Source: an uncultured Lentibacter sp. (GTDB taxonomy: Bacteria; Pseudomonadota; Alphaproteobacteria; Rhodobacterales; Rhodobacteraceae). Taken from it: DNA of 63,292 bases. A program made the position numbers and the translations under genes. The notes under the pieces were generated by a model that was given only the letters and a program-made list of their open reading frames with translations, searched no databases and was not told where the DNA came from. The DNA is taken from contig NZ_CAKZKL010000036.1 of NCBI RefSeq assembly GCF_937123735.1, positions 1 through 63,292 on the forward strand, read 5' to 3'. Below, piece by piece: positions 18,991 to 26,960 of this stretch. Position 1 is the first letter of the stretch. Every line of letters starts with the position of its first letter.

Positions 18991-19004
18991 CGTTGCAAAG
19001 TTGC
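18991..19004. promoter_or_regulatory. CGTTGCAAAGTTGC element upstream of ccr (RamB-like)
   Basis: On the reverse strand it reads GCAACTTTGCAACG, close to the ACTTTGCAAA core described for RamB sites. RamB is reported as a regulator of ccr in Paracoccus. The element ends 79 bp before the ccr start codon. CGTTGCAA is shared with the ecm promoter. A second small palindrome, CTGCAATGCAG (19041-19051), lies nearer the start. Confidence 0.5.
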
Positions 19005-19083
19005 GCGCGCCTCGGTATTTCGGAAGCAGTAAATGCGATTCTGCAATGCAGCAGAGCCCCGCCTCAAAACACGGAGAAAACAG

Positions 19084-20370
19084 ATGGCCTTGGACACAGA
19101 GACAGGTGTAGCGCCCTACGATGCGCCCGAAAAAGACCTTTATGACATCGGCGAGATGCCGCCTCTCGGCCATGTGCCCAAGCAGATGTATGCCTGGGCC
19201 ATCCGCCGCGAGCGCCACGGTGAGCCAGACAAGAGCTTTCAGGTCGAGGTGGTCGACACCCCCGTGCTTGACAGCCACGAAGTGCTTGTCCTCGTCATGG
19301 CGGCAGGCGTGAACTACAACGGCGTCTGGGCGGGCCTTGGTGTGCCAATCAGCCCGTTTGACAGCCACGGTGCGGAATATCACATTGCTGGCTCGGATGC
19401 CTCGGGCATTGTCTGGGCCGTTGGCTCTGCTGTGAAAAACTGGAAAGTTGGCGATGAAGTCGTCATCCACTGCAACCAGGACGACGGCGACGACGAAGAG
19501 TGCAACGGCGGCGATCCGATGTATTCTCCCAGCCAGCGCATCTGGGGCTATGAAACCCCCGATGGCTCCTTTGCCCAATTCACCAATGTGCAGGCCCAGC
19601 AGCTTCTGCCGCGCCCCAAGCACCTCACATGGGAAGAGAGTGCCTGCTACACGCTCACGCTGGCCACAGCCTATCGGATGCTCTTTGGCCATCACCCCCA
19701 CGAGCTCAAGCCCGGCCAGAACGTGCTTGTCTGGGGGGCGTCTGGCGGCCTCGGGTCCTATGCGATCCAGCTCATCAACGCGGCGGGCGGCAATGCCATC
19801 GGCGTGATCAGCGAGGAAGACAAGCGGGACTTTGTCATGGGCCTTGGCGCAAAAGGCGTGATCAACCGCAAGGATTTCAACTGCTGGGGCCAGCTTCCCA
19901 CGGTCAACACACCCGAATATGCCGAATGGTTCAAGGAAGTGCGCAAGTTCGGCAAGGCGATCTGGGACATCACCGGCAAGGGCAACAATGTTGACATCGT
20001 CTTTGAACACCCCGGCGAAGCGACCTTCCCAGTTTCGACCTTCGTTTGCAAAAAAGGCGGTATGGTCGTGATCTGTGCAGGCACGACCGGCTTTAACTGC
20101 ACCTTTGATGTGCGCTACATGTGGATGCACCAGAAGCGCCTGCAAGGCAGCCACTTTGCCCACCTCAAGCAAGCGGCCGCAGCCAACCGCCTGATGGTTG
20201 AGCGCCGCCTTGATCCTTGCATGTCGGAAGTTTTCCCATGGGATGACATCCCCGCCGCCCATATCAAAATGATGCGCAACCAGCACAAGCCGGGCAATAT
20301 GGCCGTGCTCGTGCAATCGCCCAAGACGGGCCTGCGCACGCTGGATGATGTGGTCGCGGCCGGCAAGTAA
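19084..20370 (+). CDS. ccr: Crotonyl-CoA carboxylase/reductase
   Basis: The key enzyme of the ethylmalonyl-CoA pathway: NADPH-dependent reductive carboxylation of crotonyl-CoA to (2S)-ethylmalonyl-CoA. It is a 428-aa member of the MDR superfamily. Family markers are MYAWAIRRERHGEPDKSFQ, GVNYNGVWAGLG, HIAGSDASGIVWAVG, IHCNQDDGDDEECNGGDPM, RIWGYETPDGSFAQF, the nucleotide-binding VWGASGGLGSYAIQL and VFEHPGEATFPVS. The CO2-site residues Asn and His-Glu fall in these segments. The start at 19084 has GGAG upstream; the in-frame start at 19033 is rejected. A terminator follows. Confidence 0.98.
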   Translation: MALDTETGVAPYDAPEKDLYDIGEMPPLGHVPKQMYAWAIRRERHGEPDKSFQVEVVDTPVLDSHEVLVLVMAAGVNYNGVWAGLGVPISPFDSHGAEYHIAGSDASGIVWAVGSAVKNWKVGDEVVIHCNQDDGDDEECNGGDPMYSPSQRIWGYETPDGSFAQFTNVQAQQLLPRPKHLTWEESACYTLTLATAYRMLFGHHPHELKPGQNVLVWGASGGLGSYAIQLINAAGGNAIGVISEEDKRDFVMGLGAKGVINRKDFNCWGQLPTVNTPEYAEWFKEVRKFGKAIWDITGKGNNVDIVFEHPGEATFPVSTFVCKKGGMVVICAGTTGFNCTFDVRYMWMHQKRLQGSHFAHLKQAAAANRLMVERRLDPCMSEVFPWDDIPAAHIKMMRNQHKPGNMAVLVQSPKTGLRTLDDVVAAGK

Positions 20371-20389
20371 GCCAAACCGCGCCCCTTTG

Positions 20390-20430
20390 GCCCCGCGTCT
20401 GGAGTTTCCGGGCGCGGGGCTTTTCTTTTC
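20390..20430 (+). terminator. Rho-independent terminator of ccr
   Basis: GCCCCGCG (20390-20397) pairs with CGCGGGGC (20413-20420), followed immediately by TTTTCTTTTC. It is 20 bp after the ccr stop. Confidence 0.85.
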
Positions 20431-20472
20431 AAGGGCTTAAAAAACGCGCCCCCGCCAGTTTGGGGGAAGAAA

Positions 20473-20484
20473 TACTCGCGAGTA
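20473..20484. promoter_or_regulatory. 12-bp palindrome TACTCGCGAGTA upstream of the quorum-sensing locus
   Basis: A perfect 12-bp palindrome 80-90 bp upstream of the small ORF. Its GCGAGTA half recurs at 20552-20558. It may be an operator, or the edge of an inverted copy of the dispersed GTATTT...AAGAAG motif seen elsewhere in the window. Confidence 0.35.
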
Positions 20485-20526
20485 GGTGCAAAAACATCGC
20501 TGAGCTATCCTCTAGAGACGCGGCGC

Positions 20527-20542
20527 TTAACCTTTCGTTAAC
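20527..20542 (+). promoter_or_regulatory. Perfect CtrA-type box upstream of the luxR/luxI locus
   Basis: TTAACCTTTCGTTAAC matches the CtrA consensus TTAA-N7-TTAAC at every fixed position. It ends 21 bp before the ATG of the small ORF that precedes luxR. CtrA and quorum sensing are linked in several Rhodobacterales, so CtrA control of this locus is plausible. Confidence 0.6.
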
Positions 20543-20563
20543 CCTTCAAAGGCGAGTATCATC

Positions 20564-20776
20564 ATGAAGAACGAGTGGATTCTGGACGTTCTGATTGATC
20601 TGCGCAGCTTTGCCGCGGCCAACGGCCTGCCCAAGCTTGCCGAGCAGTTGGATGACACGGCGCTTCTGGCGGCCTGTGAGCTGGTTTCTGCGCCTGAAGG
20701 GGGAGACGCGCGTGGCGCGAAAGACAGACGGCTTGGCCTTCATCACGATCTTGGAGGCGCTCGAGCAGGCCTCTGA
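20564..20776 (+). CDS. Small ORF overlapping the start of luxR
   Basis: A 70-aa ORF starting MKNEWILDVLIDLRSFAAAN and continuing GLPKLAEQLDDTALLAACELVSAPEGG. The first ~45 residues look like a real amphipathic helical protein, and I recall similar short proteins in front of luxR genes in roseobacters. The last ~20 residues (after GGDARG) are encoded in the region overlapping luxR. It overlaps luxR by 65 bp in another frame, which suggests translational coupling: ribosomes reading it would open the luxR start. Function unknown; it is either a regulatory leader ORF or a small partner protein. Confidence 0.65.
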   Translation: MKNEWILDVLIDLRSFAAANGLPKLAEQLDDTALLAACELVSAPEGGDARGAKDRRLGLHHDLGGARAGL

Positions 20777-21440
20777 GCTGGAAGAGCTACAAACGCTGTC
20801 AGAGCGGTTGCGCGACTATTTTCAGGTTGATCATCTGGTCTATCATTGGGTGAGTGGTGCAGGCGAGCAATATGGCTGCGGCACCTACGATCCTGCCTGG
20901 GTTGCGCGCTATGTGGCGCAAGACTATCTGCGCGTGGATCCGGTTGTGACGGGGTGCTATCAGCGCTTTCATCCGGTGGATTGGAAACATCTCAATTGGT
21001 CGGGCAAAGCGGCGCAGGCCTTCAAGGCCGAGGCGGTGTCTTACGGGGTGGGCAATCAGGGGTTTTCGGTGCCCATCCGGGGGCCAAGCGGGCAGTTTGC
21101 GCTGTTTACGGTCAGCCATCATTGCGATGATGCCAGCTGGGCGCGGTTTATCGTAGAGAACCGCCGGGAGCTGATCCTGACGGGACATTATTTCAACCAA
21201 AAGGCGCTGGAGTTTGAGCCGGGCCGCGCGCCCGAGGCGGCCCGGGCCCTCTCCCCGCGCGAAGTAGATGCCATGACCTTTCTGGCCATGGGCTACAGCC
21301 GGGCGCAGGTGGCGGATACGCTGTCAATTTCTGAACATACGCTGAGGGTCTATATCGAGTCTGCACGCTTCAAGCTGGGTGCCGCCAACACCACCCATGC
21401 GGTGGCGCGTGCGCTCCAGCAGGGGTTGATTGTGGTCTGA
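20712..21440 (+). CDS. LuxR-family quorum-sensing transcriptional regulator
   Basis: A 242-aa regulator with an N-terminal autoinducer-binding domain (DHLVYHWVSG, YDPAWVARYVAQDYLRVDPVV, NWSGKAAQAFKAEAVSYGVGNQGFSVPIRGPSGQFALFTVS). The C-terminal LuxR helix-turn-helix is LSPREVDAMTFLAMGYSRAQVADTLSISEHTLRVYIESARFKLGA. Key AHL-pocket residues W, Y, D, W and the P-G pair are present. The start is GTG at 20712 with GGGGGAG upstream; the longer frame from 20595 overlaps the small ORF and gives a non-homologous leader. The adjacent luxI homolog makes it the likely cognate receptor. Confidence 0.92.
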   Translation: MARKTDGLAFITILEALEQASELEELQTLSERLRDYFQVDHLVYHWVSGAGEQYGCGTYDPAWVARYVAQDYLRVDPVVTGCYQRFHPVDWKHLNWSGKAAQAFKAEAVSYGVGNQGFSVPIRGPSGQFALFTVSHHCDDASWARFIVENRRELILTGHYFNQKALEFEPGRAPEAARALSPREVDAMTFLAMGYSRAQVADTLSISEHTLRVYIESARFKLGAANTTHAVARALQQGLIVV

Positions 21441-21515
21441 GCAGCGTGCGCTGCGCTCAGACTGTGTTAACCGCGCTTTCCTAATCCTTTCAGGCAGGTT
21501 CTGAAGGGGGTTCTC

Positions 21516-22151
21516 ATGATCGTCTATCTCCATGCCGACAGCCTGCAAAAGCAGCCTGCGCTGGCCCACAGCATGTTCACCGACCGCGCAAAACAGTTCA
21601 AGGAGCGCCTCGGCTGGGATGTGAGTGTCAACAGCAAGGGCGAGGAGCGCGACCAATATGATGCGCTCAACCCGCTCTATGTCATCTGGCAAGAGCCCGG
21701 TGGCGGCCACGGCGGCTCGATGCGCTTTTTGCCCAGCACCGGGCGCACGATGACAAACGAGCATTTCTTGCACCTCACAGGCGGGGTGCGTATTGAAAGC
21801 CCGTTTATCTGGGAGTGCACCCGCTTTTGCCTCGCCGAAGGCGCAGGTTCGCAGACCGCCGCCGCGCTCATGCTGGCGGGGGCCGAGCTGATGCGCGGCC
21901 ACGGGATAAAGCATTTTCTCGGCGTGTTTGATGCACCGATGGCGCGCGTCTATCGCCACATCGGGGCCAGCCCCGAGGTGCTCGGCAGCGCAGGTGCGGG
22001 GCGGGCCAAGACAAGCGTGGGCCTTTGGGCCTATACGCCCGCCGCCAAGGCCCGGCTGGTGGCCAAGGCCGGTGTGTCCGAGGCGGCCATGCGGCTCTGG
22101 TATGAGCGCGCCTTTGGGGCGCGGCCCAAGGCGAAATCGGCGGTGGCCTAA
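21516..22151 (+). CDS. LuxI-family acyl-homoserine lactone synthase
   Basis: A 211-aa AHL synthase producing an acyl-homoserine lactone from S-adenosylmethionine and an acyl-ACP or acyl-CoA. All invariant LuxI residues can be placed: R24, F28, W34, D46, D49, R70, E100 and R103 (segments TDRAKQFKERLGWDV, ERDQYDALNP, GSMRFLPS and FIWECTRFC). The acyl chain cannot be deduced. The ATG has AAGGGGG upstream. It follows luxR by 75 bp. The imperfect repeat CCTTTCAG...CTGAAGG (21486-21507) just before it could be a lux box or simply overlap the ribosome-binding site. Confidence 0.93.
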   Translation: MIVYLHADSLQKQPALAHSMFTDRAKQFKERLGWDVSVNSKGEERDQYDALNPLYVIWQEPGGGHGGSMRFLPSTGRTMTNEHFLHLTGGVRIESPFIWECTRFCLAEGAGSQTAAALMLAGAELMRGHGIKHFLGVFDAPMARVYRHIGASPEVLGSAGAGRAKTSVGLWAYTPAAKARLVAKAGVSEAAMRLWYERAFGARPKAKSAVA

Positions 22152-22212
22152 TGCACCTCTGAGGGCGCTTTAGCCATTCAAAGCGCGGCAGAAAGCCTCT
22201 ACTGTCGCGCCC

Positions 22213-23739
22213 ATGAACACCGAGATCACACAGCTGTCCGAAGATCAGGCCGAGGCCTTTGACCGCGTTGCCGAAGTGCTGCGCCCCGCCGGTATCGACA
22301 TCGAGGAAGGGCTGCTGCTGCCCCCCCAAGGCAGCGCCAACAAGACGCTGGCCATCACGGGCAAGGCCGGTTCGGGCAAGACCCTGCTGCTGGCCGCGCT
22401 CTACCGCGCCATGGAGGAAGCGGGGCTGGATGTGGTCTCTGCCGATTACGAGGGCAAGCGGCGCAAAGACCGCCGCACGCTGGCCATTCTGGCGCCCACC
22501 AACAAGGCGGCCTCGGTGCTGCGGATGCGCGGCGTGCCCGCCACCACGATCCACCGTATCCTCTACTCGCCCGTCTATGACCCCGAATACGAGCGCATCG
22601 CCGAATGGCTGACAGGGCAGGGCGAAAAGCCTCAGATCGAAGACCTGCCCGAAGTGGCGCTGGAGCGTGCTTATGCGTTTTACCAGTCCAACAAGTCGAT
22701 CCCCGGCGCGCTGGCGGCGGCGGGCTTGCGCGGATCGGACTTTATCACCGGCTGGAAGCGGCGCGACGAGCCGCTCGATGTGGGCATGATCGACGAAGCC
22801 TCCATGCTTGATGACAAGCAGTTCGAAGACCTCAAGGAGATTTTCCCCACCCTCATCCTCTTTGGTGACCCCGCGCAGCTTGCGCCGGTGAACCAGTCAG
22901 GCACAATGGTGTTTGAAAAGTTGCCCGCGCCGGCTGTGCTCAACCTCAGCCGCATTCACCGTCAGGATGCCAGCAACCCGATCCTCGATCTGGCCCATGC
23001 GCTGGCCGATCCGCAACTGAGCTTTGAGAGCTTTGAGCAGATGGTGCAAGAGGCCGCCGCGCAGGACGCGCGCGTGGTCTGGTCCCAGCGGGTCGAGGTG
23101 GACCTCATGGCGCGCAGCCCCGTGCTGGTCTGGCGCAATGCCACCCGCATCCGCCTCATCAATGCCTTCCGCCGCGTCTATGACGCGCCCGAAGATGCGC
23201 TGCTTGAGGGCGAACCGCTCATCTGCGACGGGCTGGAGCTGCCGCTGAAGCACCGCAAAAAGCGCCTCGATCTGGAGGCGCGCGGCCTCATCAAGGGCGC
23301 GCAGGTGATCTACCTCGGCCCGGGGCGCAAGCCCGGCTTCTCGCGCCTGCATGTGGTGGGGGCGGAAGACCCGCAGGTCTCTGCCGCCTCGATTGTGAAG
23401 ATCGAAAAGCCCGATGAGGAAGAGCCGTTTATTCCCTTCGCCGCCCGCATGGGCGCGGCCTTTTTGCATGGCGCTGCGGTGACCATTCACAAGGCCCAAG
23501 GCTCCCAGTGGCGCGATGTGCAGGTCTTCGCCCCCGATCTTTACGCCGCCGCCCGTATGGGGCGCAGCGAGGCGGGCCAACCGCTCTGGAAGCGGCTCGC
23601 CTATGTGGCCATCACCCGCGCAGAAGAGCGCCTGCTCTGGGTTGTGCGCAACCGGCTCTCCAAGCCCACAGCGCCGCTCACAACCGACGATCTGATCGTG
23701 CCCAAACCCAAGCTGGAGCTGGAGGCAGAAGACCTATGA
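22213..23739 (+). CDS. RecD-like ATP-dependent DNA helicase
   Basis: A 508-aa superfamily 1 helicase. GKAGSGKT (Walker A, residues 50-57), LAPTNKAASVLR, GMIDEASML (Walker B), LFGDPAQLAPV (motif III), LSRIHRQ (motif IV), VTIHKAQGSQWRDV (motif V) and YVAITRAEERLLWV (motif VI) appear in order. It resembles Dda/RecD2-type helicases without the RecD N-terminal extension, and its role in DNA repair or replication is not defined. There is no strong Shine-Dalgarno. The stop overlaps the start of the SDR gene (ATGA). Confidence 0.9.
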   Translation: MNTEITQLSEDQAEAFDRVAEVLRPAGIDIEEGLLLPPQGSANKTLAITGKAGSGKTLLLAALYRAMEEAGLDVVSADYEGKRRKDRRTLAILAPTNKAASVLRMRGVPATTIHRILYSPVYDPEYERIAEWLTGQGEKPQIEDLPEVALERAYAFYQSNKSIPGALAAAGLRGSDFITGWKRRDEPLDVGMIDEASMLDDKQFEDLKEIFPTLILFGDPAQLAPVNQSGTMVFEKLPAPAVLNLSRIHRQDASNPILDLAHALADPQLSFESFEQMVQEAAAQDARVVWSQRVEVDLMARSPVLVWRNATRIRLINAFRRVYDAPEDALLEGEPLICDGLELPLKHRKKRLDLEARGLIKGAQVIYLGPGRKPGFSRLHVVGAEDPQVSAASIVKIEKPDEEEPFIPFAARMGAAFLHGAAVTIHKAQGSQWRDVQVFAPDLYAAARMGRSEAGQPLWKRLAYVAITRAEERLLWVVRNRLSKPTAPLTTDDLIVPKPKLELEAEDL

Positions 23740-24455
23740 CATCCATCCTCATCACCGGCGCAAGTGCCGGCATTGGCCGCGCGACGGCCGAGCTGTTTCT
23801 CGCCCGCGGCTGGCGGGTCGGCCTTCTGGCGCGCAGGGCCGCCGCGCTTCACGCGCTCGCTAAAGGCCAGCCCAACGCCGTGGTGCTGCCCTGCGATGTG
23901 ACAGAGCCCGCCGCAGTGGCTGAGGTCGTTGAAAGCTTCGTGGCCCAAGCGGGGCGGCTTGATGTGCTCTTTAACAACGCCGGCAGCTTTGGCAGGGCGG
24001 CCCCCATAGATGAGCTGCCCCTCAACGCCTGGCAAGAGGCGGTGGATGTGAACCTTCATGGCATGTTCTACGCCGCGCGCGCCGCCTTCGGGCAGATGCG
24101 CCGCCAAAGCCCCCAGGGCGGGCGGATCATCAACAATGGCTCCGTCTCCGCCCATGCCCCGCGCGAAAACGCGGTGAGCTATACGGTGACAAAACACGCC
24201 ATCACCGGCCTTACGAAAAGCCTCTCGCTCGATGGCCGCGCCTATGACATCGCCTGTGGGCAGATCGACATCGGCAACGCGCGCACAGCGCTTCTGGAGG
24301 AGGTGGCGGCCAAGACGCCTGACACCCCGCCGCCGATGATGGATGTCGCCCATGTCGCTGAAGCGGTGTTCAACATGGCCAGCCTGCCCGCCGAGGCCAA
24401 TGTGCAATTCATGACGCTGATGGCGACGAAAATGCCCTATATCGGGCGCGGCTAG
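23736..24455 (+). CDS. Short-chain dehydrogenase/reductase
   Basis: A 239-aa classical SDR. ITGASAGIGRATAELF is the TGxxxGIG cofactor motif. CDVTEP and LFNNAGSFG (NNAG) follow. The catalytic triad is Ser in NNGSVSAHAP and Tyr/Lys in SYTVTKHAITGLTKSL. The substrate is unknown. The ATG at 23736 overlaps the helicase stop, so it is translated by coupling. Longer in-frame starts lie inside the helicase gene. Confidence 0.88.
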   Translation: MTSILITGASAGIGRATAELFLARGWRVGLLARRAAALHALAKGQPNAVVLPCDVTEPAAVAEVVESFVAQAGRLDVLFNNAGSFGRAAPIDELPLNAWQEAVDVNLHGMFYAARAAFGQMRRQSPQGGRIINNGSVSAHAPRENAVSYTVTKHAITGLTKSLSLDGRAYDIACGQIDIGNARTALLEEVAAKTPDTPPPMMDVAHVAEAVFNMASLPAEANVQFMTLMATKMPYIGRG

Positions 24456-24478
24456 GCTCAGCGGGGCTTTGGTGTGGC

Positions 24479-24997
24479 TCAGGCGGCGCTTTGGCCCTCT
24501 TTGAGGGCCTGCTCAAACCAGTCTTCCAGCTTTGCGAGGTCTGGCGCGATCAGCACGCTGCTGCCGCCTGTAAAGGCGTCAAAGGCGGCCAAATTCAGCC
24601 TGTTCACCCCCACCAGCACCGGAATATCCCGGCCAATCGCTTCGGCGATCACATTGCGAAAGCCACGTCCATCTGCCTCGTGTTTGCCAAACTTGTTGAT
24701 GATCAACAGATCCGCAGCCTTGGCGAGCTCCGCCTGCGCCAATCCCACCGCGGCCTCCAGAACAGAAGGATCGAGCCGGCAGCCCTTTGAGTTGCGCCCA
24801 AGGCTCTGGGAAATCCGCAAAACCGGGCCGTCAGGCAAGACTTTGACATCCATATCGCAAAACCCCTGCTGACAGGCGGTGTTGATCTGAACCGCGCCAC
24901 AGCAGCGCAGACCCCGTGCGGCAAGCGCCTGCGAAAGCTGGTGCAACAGCAGGTCCGTGTCGCCGCGCCCGGGGGCCATTGTATGTGCAATTTTCAC
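24479..24997 (-). CDS. DUF2478 family protein
   Basis: A 172-aa protein with the DUF2478 pattern: MAPGRGDTDLLLHQLSQALAARGLRCCGAVQ near the N-terminus, VLPDGPVLRISQSLGRNSKGCRLD, and LLIINKFGKHEADGRGFR in the middle. The fold is thought to be P-loop-like, and members are often encoded near molybdate transport or molybdenum cofactor genes, none of which are present here. The annotated TTG at 25015 is less likely than the GTG at 24997, which is preceded by AAGGG at proper spacing. Function not established. Confidence 0.75.
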   Translation of the reverse strand: MKIAHTMAPGRGDTDLLLHQLSQALAARGLRCCGAVQINTACQQGFCDMDVKVLPDGPVLRISQSLGRNSKGCRLDPSVLEAAVGLAQAELAKAADLLIINKFGKHEADGRGFRNVIAEAIGRDIPVLVGVNRLNLAAFDAFTGGSSVLIAPDLAKLEDWFEQALKEGQSAA

Positions 24998-25113
24998 CGT
25001 GATCCCTTTCAGCAAATGGCCCTGGAGCGCGCCTGCGCGGGGCTGTGCGCATCCTATCCGCTCTTGCAGGGGTTTCCTAGCGCGATGCGGCCTGTCTTTG
25101 CGCTCAAACCGCC

Positions 25114-25875
25114 TCAGCTGCGCTGGAAAATCCGGAAGGCAGCGGACGCGCCCCAGCCCGCAAAAATTGCGATGGCCAGCGAAAGAAGCCCGTAAACCAG
25201 AGGCTGTTGGCGGCTAAGGTTGTAAAGAAACCGCTCCAGCCCCACTTTTCTCACCTCGATCACCGTGTCAAACTTGGACACCACTTCTCCCCCGCGGGTG
25301 AGGAAAATCCGGGTGTCATAGGCCCCTTCGGTGAGGTTTGCCGGCATGGCGATAGAGGTTTTGAACAGGGTCTGCTCGGTCACTTCGATGCTGTTTTCGC
25401 GCAGCTGGTAGAGGCCGTTTTCCTTGCGGATGCGGATGACAGCGCTCACAAAAGCGGCGGCGTTCTCCACCTGCATGGGGGCCCCCACCGAGCGGATGGC
25501 GCGCGAAATGGACACTTGATGGCGCAGATCTTCTGTATCTGACAAGGCCTCAGAGAAGGGCGCAGAGCTGGCAATGGCGTAAAAGGCCGGCGCGCTGTCC
25601 ACCTCGATCTCGTCGGTGTTGACCCAGATGCCAAAGCGGCGTTCCTTGCGGCGCACGGTGAGCGGCTGTGCCGGTCCGGCCACGGTGATGATCACCTCCA
25701 AAGGCGGCCCCACCGGGATCGCGGCATCCCGTTTCACCGCGCCAAAGATGAGAATTTCGGAGCCGTCAAAATTGGTGGTGATCGAGACACTTTTCTGGCT
25801 CAGCCCCAGGACCACATCTTCGGCACGGGCCAGAGGGGCCAGAAAGATCAGAACACAGGCAAGCAGCGCGCGCAT
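25114..25875 (-). CDS. TIGR02186 family periplasm-facing membrane protein
   Basis: A 253-aa protein with a cleavable signal peptide (MRALLACVLIFLAPLARA), a ~210-residue periplasmic beta-rich domain (VVLGLSQKSVSITTNFDGSEILIFGAVK is characteristic) and a C-terminal transmembrane helix (PLVYGLLSLAIAIFAGWGASA). The family is typically paired with TauE/SafE exporters, as here: its ATG overlaps the stop of the adjacent exporter gene. It is probably an accessory subunit of that transporter. An open frame extending to 26448 merely reads through the exporter gene. Confidence 0.85.
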   Translation of the reverse strand: MRALLACVLIFLAPLARAEDVVLGLSQKSVSITTNFDGSEILIFGAVKRDAAIPVGPPLEVIITVAGPAQPLTVRRKERRFGIWVNTDEIEVDSAPAFYAIASSAPFSEALSDTEDLRHQVSISRAIRSVGAPMQVENAAAFVSAVIRIRKENGLYQLRENSIEVTEQTLFKTSIAMPANLTEGAYDTRIFLTRGGEVVSKFDTVIEVRKVGLERFLYNLSRQQPLVYGLLSLAIAIFAGWGASAAFRIFQRS

Positions 25876-26795
25876 CAGTGTCCCCCCGCCAGGCCGATGG
25901 AATAAAGCTCGCCCGGCTGCAACAGCAGGTCCAGCGCCAGCTTGCCACAGACCACAAGCACCATCAGCGCCAGAAGGATGCGCAGCTGTTCGGCCTTCAT
26001 CTTCACCCCGATCCGCGCGCCGATCTGCGCCCCGATAACCCCGCCCACCAGCAAGAGAACCGCGAGCACCATATCCACCGTGTAGTTGGTCGTGGCGTGC
26101 AGCAGCGTGGTGAAGGCGGTGACAAAGATGATCTGAAAAAGCGAGGTGCCCACCACAACCTTGGTGGGCATTCCCAGAATATAGATCATGGCCGGCACCA
26201 TGATGAACCCGCCGCCCACGCCCATGATGGCGGCAAGAATGCCCACAAACACCCCGACAATCACAGGCGGAATGGCCGAGATATAGAGCCCTGAGGTGTG
26301 AAAGCGCATTTTCAGGGGCAGCTTGGAAATCCAGCCCCGCTGGCGGCGGCGTTTGGGTGGGGCCGCATTGCCCTTGGCGCGGCGAATGGCGTTGAGGCTC
26401 TCGATGAACATCAACCCGCCAACAACCCCCAGAAAGACAACATAACACAGCCGCACAAGCAGGTCGACTTGCCCGAGCGCCTTGAGATAGTTGAACAAAA
26501 CAACCCCCAAGGCCGCACCCGTCAGCCCGCCCACAAGCAGCACACTGCCCATCTTGAGATCAACGGTTTTGCGCTTGAGATGCGCCAGAACCCCTGAAAA
26601 GGAGGAGGCGACAATCTGGTTGGCCTCGGTGGCCACAGCCACAGCCGGCGGAATGCCGATAAAGAACAAAAGCGGTGTCATCAGAAACCCGCCGCCCACG
26701 CCGAACATCCCCGACAAGACCCCCACAATGCCCCCCAGCCCCAAAAGGACAAAAGCATTGACCGAAACCTCGGCGATGGGCAGGTAGATCATCAT
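25875..26795 (-). CDS. TSUP-family (TauE/SafE-like) exporter paired with TIGR02186 protein
   Basis: A 306-aa polytopic membrane protein with the duplicated family motif GGIVGVLSGMFGVGGGFLMTPLLF and VGILAAIMGVGGGFIMVPAMIY. A cytoplasmic basic loop (KRRRQRGWISKLPLKMRF) separates the two halves. Likely exports sulfite, sulfonate or a similar anion. The ATG at 26795 follows AGGA; upstream in-frame residues are not hydrophobic and are rejected. First gene of a two-gene operon with the TIGR02186 gene. Confidence 0.88.
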   Translation of the reverse strand: MMIYLPIAEVSVNAFVLLGLGGIVGVLSGMFGVGGGFLMTPLLFFIGIPPAVAVATEANQIVASSFSGVLAHLKRKTVDLKMGSVLLVGGLTGAALGVVLFNYLKALGQVDLLVRLCYVVFLGVVGGLMFIESLNAIRRAKGNAAPPKRRRQRGWISKLPLKMRFHTSGLYISAIPPVIVGVFVGILAAIMGVGGGFIMVPAMIYILGMPTKVVVGTSLFQIIFVTAFTTLLHATTNYTVDMVLAVLLLVGGVIGAQIGARIGVKMKAEQLRILLALMVLVVCGKLALDLLLQPGELYSIGLAGGH

Positions 26796-26960
26796 GGCGT
26801 GTCCTAAACCGCGGGTTCTGCGCACAAAGGGGCGTTGGGCCGCCCCGGGCGCAAGGGGGTTTTGTGAGTGTAACCTTGGCCAAGGCTTTAGCGCCACCCC
26901 CTCTGCCAATGCAAGCGCAACTCACCGCCTTATTGCAGCTGGAAACATCAATTTACTAAA

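Noticed and set aside
21486..21507. lux box CCTTTCAG...CTGAAGG before luxI
   Set aside because: It is an imperfect repeat only 9-30 bp from the start codon and overlaps the ribosome-binding site; it does not fit the usual 20-bp lux box well, so I mention it only within the luxI entry.
25876..26448. Upstream extension of the TIGR02186 reading frame through the exporter gene
   Set aside because: The exporter is coded in another frame there; the real protein starts with a signal peptide at 25875.
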